DNA from: a virus
Virus record (IMG/VR): IMGVR_UViG_3300037076_000112
Span: 1-39,619 of that record
Direction: 5' to 3' (one strand)
Length of the DNA: 39,619 nucleotides
The notes under the pieces: generated by a model
Database searches by the model: none
The model's input: the letters and a program-made list of their open reading frames with translations, nothing else
What the model was told of the DNA's origin: nothing
Program-made: the position numbers and the translations under genes
Part shown: positions 1-7,691 of the stretch, in pieces
Layout: each line of letters opens with the position of its first letter
How positions within the stretch are numbered: position 1 is the stretch's first letter

Positions 1-320
1 TGCGAGGTCTGCGGCTGGGGCGCATCCTGCCCTGGAAGACCCTGAAGGACGGCACGGAGATCCCGCACCCGGCCACCTTCACCAGGGCGGCCATGCGGGC
101 GGCCAACGCTGAGATGAAGACCCCGGGCGTCACCGCCCACCGACTGCGCGGCACATGGATCACACACCTGCTGCGCCGGAAGACCCCGCTGCGGGAGGTG
201 CAGGAGATGGCCCGCCACGCCGAGGAGAGCACCACGAACAGCTACTACGAGCTGGCCTCCGAGGTCCGGAAGGAAGCTCAGGAAGGCCTGGCCCAGGACA
301 TGGGTTTCGGGGCATCCTAA
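1..320 (+). CDS. int: Tyrosine integrase, C-terminal part (continues from window end)
   Basis: This is the catalytic C-terminus of the integrase that begins at 38664. The 126-base overlap of the window ends joins the two pieces in frame, giving a 375-residue protein. Counted on that protein, it holds the HxxR box (AHRLRGTW, His316 and Arg319), the second His (His342 in RHAEES) and the nucleophile Tyr351, nine residues after His342 as in XerD and lambda Int. Residues 1-22 bases of the window do not match the 3' copy and look like an assembly chimera, so the reliable sequence starts near base 23. The gene stops 66 bases before the tRNA-derived attachment site, the usual int-attP arrangement. 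It integrates and, with an excisionase, excises the phage DNA. Confidence 0.93.
   Translation, partial: RGLRLGRILPWKTLKDGTEIPHPATFTRAAMRAANAEMKTPGVTAHRLRGTWITHLLRRKTPLREVQEMARHAEESTTNSYYELASEVRKEAQEGLAQDMGFGAS
23..148. repeat. Terminal direct repeat, left copy
   Basis: Bases 23-148 are identical to 39494-39619, the last 126 bases of the window. The repeat lies inside the integrase gene and keeps its frame, so it is an assembly overlap of a circular or circularly permuted molecule, not a biological terminal repeat or a second integrase. Base 22 (g against t) is the first mismatch going left. Confidence 0.95.
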
Positions 321-386
321 TTGAGACTGGCGCGGATTCGGCACGGCCACCACGAAGAACCGCACCAGCGCTAGGTCTTCCGGATA

Positions 387-431
387 CTACGAATCTGAGG
401 GTCGGGCGTTCGAATCGCTCCGGGACCACCA
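387..431 (+). other. Candidate attP core: 3' half of tRNA-Arg(ACG)
   Basis: The stretch folds as a tRNA 3' half. It has an anticodon loop CTACGAA at 387-393 (anticodon ACG), the 3' strand of the anticodon stem at 394-398, a 5-base variable loop at 399-403 and a T-arm GGGCG-TTCGAAT-CGCTC at 404-420. The acceptor strand CGGGACC is at 421-427, followed by discriminator A and an encoded CCA. Bases 5' of 387 do not pair with the stem, so no whole tRNA is present. This is the signature of a phage that integrates at the anticodon loop of a host tRNA gene and restores its 3' end. It lies directly downstream of int. The tRNA anatomy is seen; its use as attP is inferred. Confidence 0.85.
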
Positions 432-434
432 AGA

Positions 435-459
435 AAAAGCCCCAATCTACGGGGCTTTT
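435..459 (+). terminator. Rho-independent terminator after the tRNA half
   Basis: A nine-base stem, aaaagcccc paired with ggggctttt, encloses a 7-base loop (444-450) and ends in a U-run. It starts three bases after the CCA end, as terminators of tRNA genes do, and would end transcription of the reconstituted host tRNA. It may be part of the host-identical att segment. Bases 460-593 hold nothing I can identify. Confidence 0.8.
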
Positions 460-593
460 CGCTTATCTGGCGTTGATGACGGCGGGTGGCTCTATTGCTG
501 TTCGTTGCTCGTAAGTGCTGACTGTTGCGCCTCGTTTTCGAAGAGTGGCACGTTTTCGGCACGCCCTCTCGGGAGAGTGACTCAGGAACGGAA

Positions 594-617
594 AGGGCCC
601 CCGGTGAAGGGGGCCCT
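594..617 (-). terminator. Terminator of the late operon
   Basis: A perfect 9-bp stem (agggccccc / gggggccct) with a 6-base loop lies 32 bases after the last minus-strand gene. Read on the minus strand it is followed by UUUCC. It is well placed to end the long leftward structural transcript before it reaches attP. Confidence 0.7.
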
Positions 618-648
618 GCGCCTGGCGCTCGGTAGTGGACGACCTAGG

Positions 649-891
649 TCATCGCTTGCGGGGGGTCGCCTTGACGACCTTCTCGATCGCGGCCGGAGGG
701 ACCGCCGCGGCGCGAGGGGCGCGGGTGATCTCGCCGGTCTTGAAATTGACTTGATCCTCGGCGATCAATCCGTACACCTTCGCGAGGTGGTTCAAGGCGA
801 ACTGGACCGTCGCGTTCGCCGCGGCGACGCCGGCCTGAGCGTCGGAGAAGAGGGAGATGTCGGTCGGGGAGATGCTTTCTGTCTGGTTCAT
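649..891 (-). CDS. Small hypothetical protein, last gene of the late operon
   Basis: An 80-residue protein starting MNQTESIS and ending in a basic tail (ATPRKR). No family is recognised. The start is placed at the ATG at 891 because GGAG sits about seven bases upstream; an in-frame start farther up gives an implausible Arg/Pro-rich leader. The 47-base gap before it holds a perfect 16-bp palindrome (907-922). It is the last of three genes that follow the tail-tip set and includes the fibre, so a tail-associated or fibre-related role is possible but unsupported by sequence. The central segment around residues 20-50 looks helical. Confidence 0.7.
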   Translation of the reverse strand: MNQTESISPTDISLFSDAQAGVAAANATVQFALNHLAKVYGLIAEDQVNFKTGEITRAPRAAAVPPAAIEKVVKATPRKR

Positions 892-938
892 GGAAGGCTC
901 CGGAGGGCGGGGACGTCCCCGCAAGGGATGAGGAAAGG

Positions 939-1322
939 TTAGGCCTTCTTCGCCTGGGCGTCGAGGGCCGCGGCCTGGGCGGCGAGCTTCGCCCGAATGG
1001 CGACGTCCATCTGATCCGAGATGAAGTCCCCGAGGCAGGTATCGACGCCGTCGGCGGTCTTCATGGGGATGGCGTAGAAGGCCGCGGTCTCCTCGGGGTT
1101 GTAGCCGAGATACTGCGGGTTCTCGTTCGAGGCGAGGAGCTCGAGCTTCACGTCCTTGTCGTCGACGAGATAGGTCTCGTCCGAGACCTGGATCCCGACG
1201 CCGAACTGGACGGTCGGCGGGGCGCCGGCGGATCCCTTGACGGCGGTCCGGTTCAGGTTGAGGGCGGTCCCGACTGTGATCCTCTTCGGGGTCCCGGAGA
1301 GGGTGATCTCTTTCGCTGCCAT
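939..1322 (-). CDS. Hypothetical protein downstream of the tail fibre
   Basis: A 127-residue protein starting MAAKEITLSG. The first 60 or so residues look beta-rich (alternating hydrophobic residues around VQFGVGIQVS), and the C-terminus is an alanine-rich helix ending in KKA. The ATG at 1322 has a good GGAGG ribosome site nine bases upstream. It lies 34 bases after the fibre gene, and the gap contains a short GGGG-loop-CCCC hairpin at 1337-1350. Position suggests a fibre accessory or tail protein, but I see no diagnostic motif and assign no function. Confidence 0.72.
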   Translation of the reverse strand: MAAKEITLSGTPKRITVGTALNLNRTAVKGSAGAPPTVQFGVGIQVSDETYLVDDKDVKLELLASNENPQYLGYNPEETAAFYAIPMKTADGVDTCLGDFISDQMDVAIRAKLAAQAAALDAQAKKA

Positions 1323-1356
1323 AAGGCCTCCATGAAGGGGACGACGCCCCAGGTTG

Positions 1357-3399
1357 TTACCACTTCGCCCGAACGAACCCGACGCCGCCGGCGCCGCCGG
1401 CCGCGCCCCCGCCGCCTCCGCCGCCACTCGTCCCGGCGGAACCGTTCAAGGGGTTTGTGCTGCCGTTCCCGCCGGACCCCGTCGCTGATGCTCCGCCGCC
1501 GCCTCCGCCGGCCTTCGTCGCCGTCGTTCCGGCGCCGTTCCCGCCCGACCCGAGTCCGTAGATATTACCGCCGCGACCCGCCTGGGAGATCGCCCCAGCG
1601 GGGAGACCGTCCCCCGCGGCCGACCCGGTGCTGTTCCAGGATGACTCGGGACCCGGGAATGAGAACCCGACGTCGGCGCCGTTCGCGCCCGATCCACTCC
1701 CCGCCGTCCCCGCGGCGCCACAGGTCGCCGTGACCGTCGAGAATCCCGAGTCGGTCGTGAACCCGGAGGTCCCGTCGAACGAGACCCAGGAGAAGGTCGA
1801 GTTCGAGCCCGCGGCGCCCAGGGTGAGGCGATAGGTATTGTGAGGCTTGACCGTGACGTTCGCCTTGATGTACTGACCGCCGCCGCCGCCTGTGCCATAA
1901 GACGATGCGCCGTTCCCGCCGGTCGCCTGGAGTGTGACCTCGATCGAGACGACCCCGTCCGGGATGAAGACGTCGGTCGTCCCCGCCGTGTTCCGCGTGA
2001 AGAGGTTCCCCCGGACCCGGTTCGCGATCACGGCGGCCTTGAGACCTCCGATCGAGAGATCCGCGCCGAGTTCGCCGAAGACCGAGAGGGTCGTCCCGTC
2101 GAGAAGGGTCGCCGTGAAGGCCGTCCCCGAGAACTTGAACCCCGAGGGCGCGACGCTTGAGGTCCCGGCCGTGAACCCCGTCGACCGGAGGACCTGTCCG
2201 ATCAATGCGACGTCGGCGGCGATCGCCTGGGCTCCGACCGCGCCGGCAGAGATCACGCCGGCGATGACCCGGCCGACGACCGTCTGAGGCGTTCCGACGG
2301 CGACCCAGGCCGAGCCCGACCATTGATAGAGCTTGCCGAGGAGTCCGTCCGTCTCTGTGACGTCGGTCGCGTACCAGTACGGCGTCGTCCCCGCGGCGAC
2401 GGTCCAAGCGATCATTTGCGCGTACGTCCCGACCTTCGGCGCCGTCGCGGAGGCGACCGCAGCCTGGAGGGTCGCGGCGTTGGTGCCGACATTGCCGAGG
2501 GTGAGGATGAGGGAACCTGCGACCGACGCGCCAACGACAGGTAGATCCACTTTTGCAGAGGCATCGGCGTAGAGCGCCACAATGTTATTGGCCCAAAGGT
2601 TCGTCTGCGACCCATAGTTGTCGGCGGTCAGAACCTTGCCAGAGCGCGATGAAAGGCGAAGCGACTGAGGACCGTAGTCAGATTCGAGGAAAGCAACATA
2701 TCCATTTGTCTCTGCGGTGGCGCTGGCCGTTACCTTGAACCCGGTGGCCGATTTCACTTCATTGGAAGCGGAGACGGTCGAGGCGAACGTCGCCGCGCCT
2801 GTATTGGCAAGGGTGAGGACGAGGATCCCGTTCGGCGTCGCATTATAGGCCGACGTATTGTTGACCCAGAACCGGAGGTATCCGCCCGCCGATGTAGATC
2901 CGCCGACGATCTCATTGTGCGCGTTGTTGCCGAGTTGAAGTTTCCCGTCGGCGGAGCTTCCGACCGAAAGCGTCGTCGGGTAGGACGACGGGTAACTTCC
3001 CGAGTACATCGTCAAGAGATTTAGACCTTGGATTGACGTCGCCAAGAGGGCGCCCATCGTGACGGCGCCGATCCCGCCATAGAAAATCGTCCCGAACCCC
3101 GAAGCATCAATCTCGATTTTGTTGGCCGTAGTCGTGCGAATGAGGTTGATTTTTGTAGCGGCTTCCACGCCCGTTCCCTGACCGCGCCAGGATTCGTTAT
3201 TGGGCAGAACTGCGGAGGTCGCCGTGAGGGCGGCCATCGTCATCGCGCCGTGGTTCCCCGTCCATCCCCCCGACGGCGCCGCCTGGGCCGCGCCACCAAT
3301 GATCGCGCCCCAGGAGACCGACGCCCCCGCGAAAATGTCAATAAATGCCGGCGTGATCGAGGCCGGCGTCGTCGTTGATCCCCAAGGTCCATTAGGCAT
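1357..3399 (-). CDS. Tail fibre / receptor-binding protein with glycine-rich tip
   Basis: A 680-residue protein. The N-terminal 400 residues are repetitive Ser/Thr/Ala/Gly-rich beta-type sequence. From about residue 500 the composition becomes extremely glycine-rich with blocks such as GTGGGGGQY, AGGGGGGAS and GGGGGGGAAGG, and it ends in GVGFVRAKW. Polyglycine tips of this kind occur in adhesins and distal fibres of several tailed phages, where they form the receptor-contacting end. It follows the tail-tip genes and overlaps the small gene before it by eight bases. The middle of the gene (about 2560-3400) is visibly lower in GC than the rest, which suggests recombination with another fibre. 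No chaperone or endosialidase domain is seen. Confidence 0.75.
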   Translation of the reverse strand: MPNGPWGSTTTPASITPAFIDIFAGASVSWGAIIGGAAQAAPSGGWTGNHGAMTMAALTATSAVLPNNESWRGQGTGVEAATKINLIRTTTANKIEIDASGFGTIFYGGIGAVTMGALLATSIQGLNLLTMYSGSYPSSYPTTLSVGSSADGKLQLGNNAHNEIVGGSTSAGGYLRFWVNNTSAYNATPNGILVLTLANTGAATFASTVSASNEVKSATGFKVTASATAETNGYVAFLESDYGPQSLRLSSRSGKVLTADNYGSQTNLWANNIVALYADASAKVDLPVVGASVAGSLILTLGNVGTNAATLQAAVASATAPKVGTYAQMIAWTVAAGTTPYWYATDVTETDGLLGKLYQWSGSAWVAVGTPQTVVGRVIAGVISAGAVGAQAIAADVALIGQVLRSTGFTAGTSSVAPSGFKFSGTAFTATLLDGTTLSVFGELGADLSIGGLKAAVIANRVRGNLFTRNTAGTTDVFIPDGVVSIEVTLQATGGNGASSYGTGGGGGQYIKANVTVKPHNTYRLTLGAAGSNSTFSWVSFDGTSGFTTDSGFSTVTATCGAAGTAGSGSGANGADVGFSFPGPESSWNSTGSAAGDGLPAGAISQAGRGGNIYGLGSGGNGAGTTATKAGGGGGGASATGSGGNGSTNPLNGSAGTSGGGGGGGAAGGAGGVGFVRAKW

Positions 3400-3703
3400 A
3401 GATCGCCCTTACAGAAGCATGGACGACGGCCGCGGAGACGCTCGGCGCAATCGTCTTGATGAGGGTCCGGACCGTCGGATCGGTCCCGACGGACTTAAAC
3501 AACCACTTCGAGTTGTCCGTCGGATCGGTTCCGGTGTAGGCGATGACCTCGAACCCGAGAATCAGGGGGTTGTAAGACGACGGGAAGACCCATGAGACCG
3601 TGACCGTCTTCGTCGCGACGATCGCGGGGCCTCCGGTAGAGCCTCCGGTCGGGGAAGTGTTTTGAGTGTTATCCGTGTCGGTTAGGGTGTTAATTCCGGG
3701 CAT
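3392..3703 (-). CDS. Small tail protein, possible fibronectin-III-like domain
   Basis: A 103-residue protein starting MPGINTLTDTD. After a low-complexity Thr/Gly/Ser leader (residues 1-30) comes a single beta-type domain with TVTVSWVFPSS and GFEVIAYTG, resembling the W-containing B strand and later strands of fibronectin type III folds. The ATG at 3703 lies ten bases after the tip-protein stop; a start farther upstream would add an Arg-rich stretch that is a shadow of the tip gene. It sits between the tip protein and the fibre and may connect them or decorate the tip; that role is inferred from position. Confidence 0.7.
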   Translation of the reverse strand: MPGINTLTDTDNTQNTSPTGGSTGGPAIVATKTVTVSWVFPSSYNPLILGFEVIAYTGTDPTDNSKWLFKSVGTDPTVRTLIKTIAPSVSAAVVHASVRAIYA

Positions 3704-3713
3704 CGTCGCGCCT

Positions 3714-5756
3714 TTAGGTGATCGTGATCGTGATCGAGGTTGGCGATGGGAGGGAGACGGCCGCCGGCGTGAAGGTGTAGGCCGGGACACTGGCGAGGGA
3801 CTGCTTTCCGCCGCCCCAGAGATTCACGGAGACGAGCTTGATGTAGAGCAGCGCCCCCAGGCGGGCCGCAGGCACCGCAACCCTGGCCAGGGCGGCGTCC
3901 ACTCGCGTGAAGGTCTTCCCGCTGAGGTGAGACGCCTGGGTGGTGCCATAGAGCCCACGGACCAGCAGAGTCTGGAGGGTGTATTTGTTCGCGGCCGTGA
4001 GAGTGGCGTCCTGGTAGGCGAACAGCTCCCCGTCACACCAGCAGAGGCTCTGACCATCCCGCGGCACCTGGGCGGCCACGCTCTGCAGCGTGCCTTTGCT
4101 CACAGTGAGATCCACTGCGCACGTCGAGGTGGTGTCCTGCTGGGTCGAACCGGCCGCCATGTTGGCCGTGAGCACCCCGTGCCGCGCGGGCGCCGAGATC
4201 TGGCCGGCCAGCGCGTAGGTGGTGCCGTCAGACGATGCCCACACCTCGCAGCCGCCCCAGAGCGCCCCGCCAGAGGTGGCGATCATGACCTCCGGCCCTC
4301 CGGATGCGCTGAAGAGGGCCGGCACGTCGAAGATCACGGGCGTGTTGGCATTGCCCGGATCCGCGTTGACGTTGGGCGCCGTACCATCGGTGGTCTGGGT
4401 CGTGTAGAGGGTCGCCGTGCCAGTCCCGAAGGGCCATTCCTCAGCCGTGATGGTGAGGCCCTCCTCTTCGGTGCCTTCATCCGGCATGTCGATGCTCACG
4501 ATGCGGCAGATCTTGTGGTCCAAGCCGATGAAGGGCTCGGTGAGGGTGACCAGGTCGACCATGGGCTCGAGCAGAATGTATTTCCAGCCGACCCTGAAGG
4601 TGTAGGTCCGGCGCACGTTCACGTTCCGCTGGGCGCGGATCCGGCTGACCTGGAGCGCGTGGGCAGCCCGGGTGATCGAGTGGAGCACGATGGGTGAGTC
4701 CTTCTTCGTGCCGTTCTGGGCCACGTCCACCGGCTCGGGGTCGTCCAGGATGCTGATGTTGTAGGCGTTCAGCCTGTCGATGAACTCAACCGGGACGCAG
4801 TTCTTCACGTCCTGGGGGCTGGTGATGCAGACCGAGATCGGATCCTCATCCGGGCTGTCCACCAGGAAGTCGTCGACACCCAGGTCGTAGAGCGGGGTCG
4901 TGTTCGGGGTGAAGGTGGTCCCGTTGGCCGTGAGGGGCTGGTCGCCATAGGGGACGATTTTGAGGACCATCGAAGTGGCGCCAGCGGTCCAGACGGCCTC
5001 CGAGTTGGTGGCGTCCAGCAGTTCCTGCAGGTGGGCCGTCGCGGGCTTCTGTTCCGTGAAGGCGGGGCTCAGCACGAAGCCCATGGCCTGGCAGTAGGTC
5101 GCGAAGCTGGCTGCCCCGGTGACCAGGTCAGCGATCTGCGCCGAGTTCCAGCCCGCGCCATAGTAGGGATTCGTCAGGAAATCGGGGATGATGTCGCTCG
5201 GCTTGGCGTCGTAGGCTGCCAGAGCGTTCGGATCCTGCTGGGTCGCGTAGAATCCGACCACCTCAAAGGAGTCGTTCTTCATGGTCCCGGAGGTGCCGAG
5301 ATCAATGGCGGCCGCGCAGATCAGGGCCGTGCCGCTGTACCCGATGGCCTTGGTGGGGTGCTTCGACGTCCAGGTTGGCCAGGCCGTCTGGGGCCTCGTG
5401 CCGGTGTAGAAGGTCAGCCCGTAGCCGCTGAGGCTCCCGATCTCCTTATCCCGGAAGACCTGGTTGATGCCGACGACCGGGCCCTCACAGAGCGCCAGGA
5501 TCACGCCGGCCGTGTAGGTGTAGGTCGTGTTCGTCATCGTGGAGCCACCGCCGCCACCCTTGCCGACCTGCTGGCTGCTGGTGTGGGGCACGGCCGTGAA
5601 GTCGTCGTAGTCGACCAGGTTCGCGGGGATGCGGTTGGTGCCGTAGACGATGGGCAGGACCCCGCCATAGGACGAGGTCTGGAGCTGGATCCCAGCCAGG
5701 ACGTCTTCGGTGGTGCTGGTGCTATGCCCGCGGCCGCCCATCAGGCACCTCCCCAC
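3714..5756 (-). CDS. Tail tip / host-specificity protein (GTA- and J-like)
   Basis: A 680-residue protein whose start (MGGRGHSTSTTED, then GGVLPIVYGTNRIP) is typical of tip proteins that open with a short call to a pre-existing ring interface. The body contains VGWKYILLEPMVDLVTL and repeated beta-type segments as in the central hub of lambda J-like and gene-transfer-agent tip proteins. It is shorter than lambda J (over 1100 residues), as expected where the receptor-binding part is on separate downstream genes. It overlaps the NlpC/P60 gene by 16 bases. In the assembled virion it should close the tail tube below the tape measure. Family placement rests on position and general features. Confidence 0.78.
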   Translation of the reverse strand: MGRCLMGGRGHSTSTTEDVLAGIQLQTSSYGGVLPIVYGTNRIPANLVDYDDFTAVPHTSSQQVGKGGGGGSTMTNTTYTYTAGVILALCEGPVVGINQVFRDKEIGSLSGYGLTFYTGTRPQTAWPTWTSKHPTKAIGYSGTALICAAAIDLGTSGTMKNDSFEVVGFYATQQDPNALAAYDAKPSDIIPDFLTNPYYGAGWNSAQIADLVTGAASFATYCQAMGFVLSPAFTEQKPATAHLQELLDATNSEAVWTAGATSMVLKIVPYGDQPLTANGTTFTPNTTPLYDLGVDDFLVDSPDEDPISVCITSPQDVKNCVPVEFIDRLNAYNISILDDPEPVDVAQNGTKKDSPIVLHSITRAAHALQVSRIRAQRNVNVRRTYTFRVGWKYILLEPMVDLVTLTEPFIGLDHKICRIVSIDMPDEGTEEEGLTITAEEWPFGTGTATLYTTQTTDGTAPNVNADPGNANTPVIFDVPALFSASGGPEVMIATSGGALWGGCEVWASSDGTTYALAGQISAPARHGVLTANMAAGSTQQDTTSTCAVDLTVSKGTLQSVAAQVPRDGQSLCWCDGELFAYQDATLTAANKYTLQTLLVRGLYGTTQASHLSGKTFTRVDAALARVAVPAARLGALLYIKLVSVNLWGGGKQSLASVPAYTFTPAAVSLPSPTSITITIT

Positions 5757-6229
5757 GGCGACCAGAAGCCAGCTAGGCGCTCGCTCAGGTCCTGGTTGGC
5801 CACCGCGTCATCGAGGACGACCGCGCCGGCGTCGATGAAGGCATGGACGATCACGGGCCACTCGATGACGATGGCGGCGTGGCTGAGGCAGCGCCCGTAG
5901 CGGAAGAGGGCGATGTCCCCGGGCAGCGCGATGGCCACGGGGTGGGCGTAGGTGGCCACCAGGGCCTTCATGCGCTCGCCATCCCGGTGTAGGTGCCAGT
6001 CGGCAGGATAATCGTCGGGGACGACGCGGGGGAGGATGCCTGCGCCCTCGTAGACCTCGGCCAGGAGCATGCCGCAGTCCACCCCGGCACCCATGACGCG
6101 GCCCTGGTGGTGGTAGGGCGTCTGAAGCCAGCAGAGGGCCTCCTGGACCACGGCCAGGCGCTGCTGCTGCTCCTCGGTGGGCAGGTGCTCGATCTGGGTA
6201 TGGGCGGCCAGCATGACGTCGGCGATCAT
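5741..6229 (-). CDS. NlpC/P60-type cysteine peptidase of the tail tip
   Basis: A 162-residue protein. The motif VDCGMLL puts the catalytic Cys at residue 52, CLSHAAIV puts His at 117, and His129 in VIVHAF could be the third residue. LPGDIALF before the His is the usual glycine-aspartate turn of this fold. Phage members cut peptide stems in peptidoglycan during DNA entry and ride on the tail tip. The gene overlaps its neighbours at both ends (4 bases with DUF2163, 16 with the tip protein), the same order as in gene transfer agents and many siphoviruses. Confidence 0.85.
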   Translation of the reverse strand: MIADVMLAAHTQIEHLPTEEQQQRLAVVQEALCWLQTPYHHQGRVMGAGVDCGMLLAEVYEGAGILPRVVPDDYPADWHLHRDGERMKALVATYAHPVAIALPGDIALFRYGRCLSHAAIVIEWPVIVHAFIDAGAVVLDDAVANQDLSERLAGFWSPWGGA

Positions 6230-7095
6230 CGGGTCGTCTCCGGAGGTGGGACGAAGGGCCAGCCCCGGTAGCGGTCCAGATTCGCCCAGACCCCGCAGGC
6301 AGCCTTCGTGCGGCCGCAGCCCGGATAGACCGTGAAGGTGTCGCCAGGGGCCGCAGCAGAGGGCAGGGGCATCGTGAGGACCGCCATGCCGGAGAGGTAG
6401 GACTTCACCGCCCTGCGCGAGCCAGAGGCCAGCCCAGACGTCATGGCGAGCACGCCGAGGGCGTAGTAGCCGTCCACGTGCCCGGTGCCCACATTGACCT
6501 GGTTGGCGTTCGTCCCAGCCCCAGCCGTGCCGGCGTCCGTGAGGGCCACCAGGTTCTTCCCGCAGTTCGCGTCCCCGAAGGTGTTCGCGCAGCCGGGCAT
6601 GAAGAGGGTGTGCGGCATCATGTTCGTGAGCCGCTCCCGGTCGTCCTTCACGTGCAGGGTGACCAGGGTCGAAGAGGGATCGACGCCGGCGACGTTGCCC
6701 TCGAAGAGGATCGTGGAGCCGTTGGAGGTGTCGCCCCAGGTGGGCATGAAGACCCGTTCTACCTTCACCCGGCAGCCATCAAAGCCGCCGTTGTGGGCGT
6801 AGAGGGGCAGCGAGATCCCCGAGATCTGCGCAGAGCCCCCGCACAGCAGGTCGAGGTCCATGGTCCCGACCTCGAGGCCCTTGGCCATGCGGATGGCCCC
6901 GCGCTGGAGCAGGGGCTGGGTGCCCTGGTCGGTGGAGGCGGTGAACAGCTGCGCGCCGAGGGTGAGATCCGTGTCGGCCTGGTTCCAGTGCAGGATCGTC
7001 CCGCTGCGGAGCGTGAACGTGTAGAGGTCCGCCATCAGAAACGTGTTGTTCCCGTTCAGGAGGGCGATGAGACCAGCGGAGGCGTACTTCATCAC
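6226..7095 (-). CDS. DUF2163 / BR0599-family tail protein
   Basis: A 289-residue protein. The C-terminus carries the family's hallmark, a GCGRTKAACGVW motif followed by NLDRYRGWPFVPP, and a mid-protein PGCANTFGDANCGKNL cysteine cluster. These cysteines are conserved in DUF2163 proteins, which in the Rhodobacter gene transfer agent form part of the baseplate hub and bind a metal cluster. It lies between DUF2460 and NlpC/P60 with 4-base overlaps on both sides, the canonical order. Length is normal for the family. Confidence 0.88.
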   Translation of the reverse strand: MMKYASAGLIALLNGNNTFLMADLYTFTLRSGTILHWNQADTDLTLGAQLFTASTDQGTQPLLQRGAIRMAKGLEVGTMDLDLLCGGSAQISGISLPLYAHNGGFDGCRVKVERVFMPTWGDTSNGSTILFEGNVAGVDPSSTLVTLHVKDDRERLTNMMPHTLFMPGCANTFGDANCGKNLVALTDAGTAGAGTNANQVNVGTGHVDGYYALGVLAMTSGLASGSRRAVKSYLSGMAVLTMPLPSAAAPGDTFTVYPGCGRTKAACGVWANLDRYRGWPFVPPPETTR

Positions 7096-7691
7096 TTCAC
7101 GCTGAGGAGAGGGATCGCCTTGGCTTCCCAGACACGATCAAGGAACCGCTCGAAGTCCAGCTCGTCAGCGTCGAACCGCACGCGCCGGTAGTAGCTCCCG
7201 GACCAGGTGATGGCCAGGCCGTTGCCCGGGTTCGTGACCCAGGTGATCAGGCCGGCGGCGTTGATGGTGTAGTCCGTGGTCAGGGTCTTCAGGACGCCGT
7301 TCACGGAGACGGCGGGAGCACCGTTGAAGTCGGCGATGGGGAAACCATCGATGTCGTCGATCTGGGTAGTCTGGCCGGCCAGGCCCGTGCCCGTGCCGAT
7401 GTTCTGGGCGGTCGCCGTGTTGCTGTACGCATCCGTCAGGAGGAAGCTGTCCCACCGTCCCTTGGCGGCATTGAATATGGCGAGGAGCGTGGCCACTTCA
7501 TCGGTGGCCGCGTTGAGAACCGCCTGTCGCAGGAAATTCAAGGGCAGCACATAGCGATACCGCGGCGCGCTCTGGAACGAGGCTCGCAGTTCCTTCCCGC
7601 TGCTGGCGGTCTGCACCTTCGTGGCAAAGATCGCCGTCCGCTTGATAGCGATGTCCATGCCGGGGAAGCTGGGAAACACGAGGCTGCTCAT
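7092..7691 (-). CDS. DUF2460-family distal tail protein
   Basis: A 199-residue protein starting MSSLVFPSFPG. The segments RASFQSAPRYRYVLP near residue 45 and FDADELDFERFLDRVWEAK near the end match the pattern of DUF2460 proteins (TIGR02217), which act as distal tail proteins joining tube and tip hub in gene-transfer-agent-like tails. It overlaps the tape-measure stop and the DUF2163 start by four bases each, so it is translated in one coupled series with them. Confidence 0.83.
   Translation of the reverse strand: MSSLVFPSFPGMDIAIKRTAIFATKVQTASSGKELRASFQSAPRYRYVLPLNFLRQAVLNAATDEVATLLAIFNAAKGRWDSFLLTDAYSNTATAQNIGTGTGLAGQTTQIDDIDGFPIADFNGAPAVSVNGVLKTLTTDYTINAAGLITWVTNPGNGLAITWSGSYYRRVRFDADELDFERFLDRVWEAKAIPLLSVK

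Noticed and set aside
23-148. A second integrase fragment or true terminal redundancy
   Set aside because: The repeat equals the window end and simply continues the same gene; it is an assembly overlap.
387-431. A complete phage-encoded tRNA gene
   Set aside because: There is no acceptor 5' strand, D-arm or 5' anticodon stem upstream; only the 3' half is present.
160-562. Minus-strand frames beginning MVVPERFERPTLRF and containing GAIRTPDPQIRS
   Set aside because: They are antisense translations of the tRNA-Arg 3' half. These peptides are well-known false genes opposite tRNAs.
649-924. Longer start for the 80-residue gene
   Set aside because: The extra residues are Arg/Pro-rich and leave the GGAG ribosome site inside the gene.
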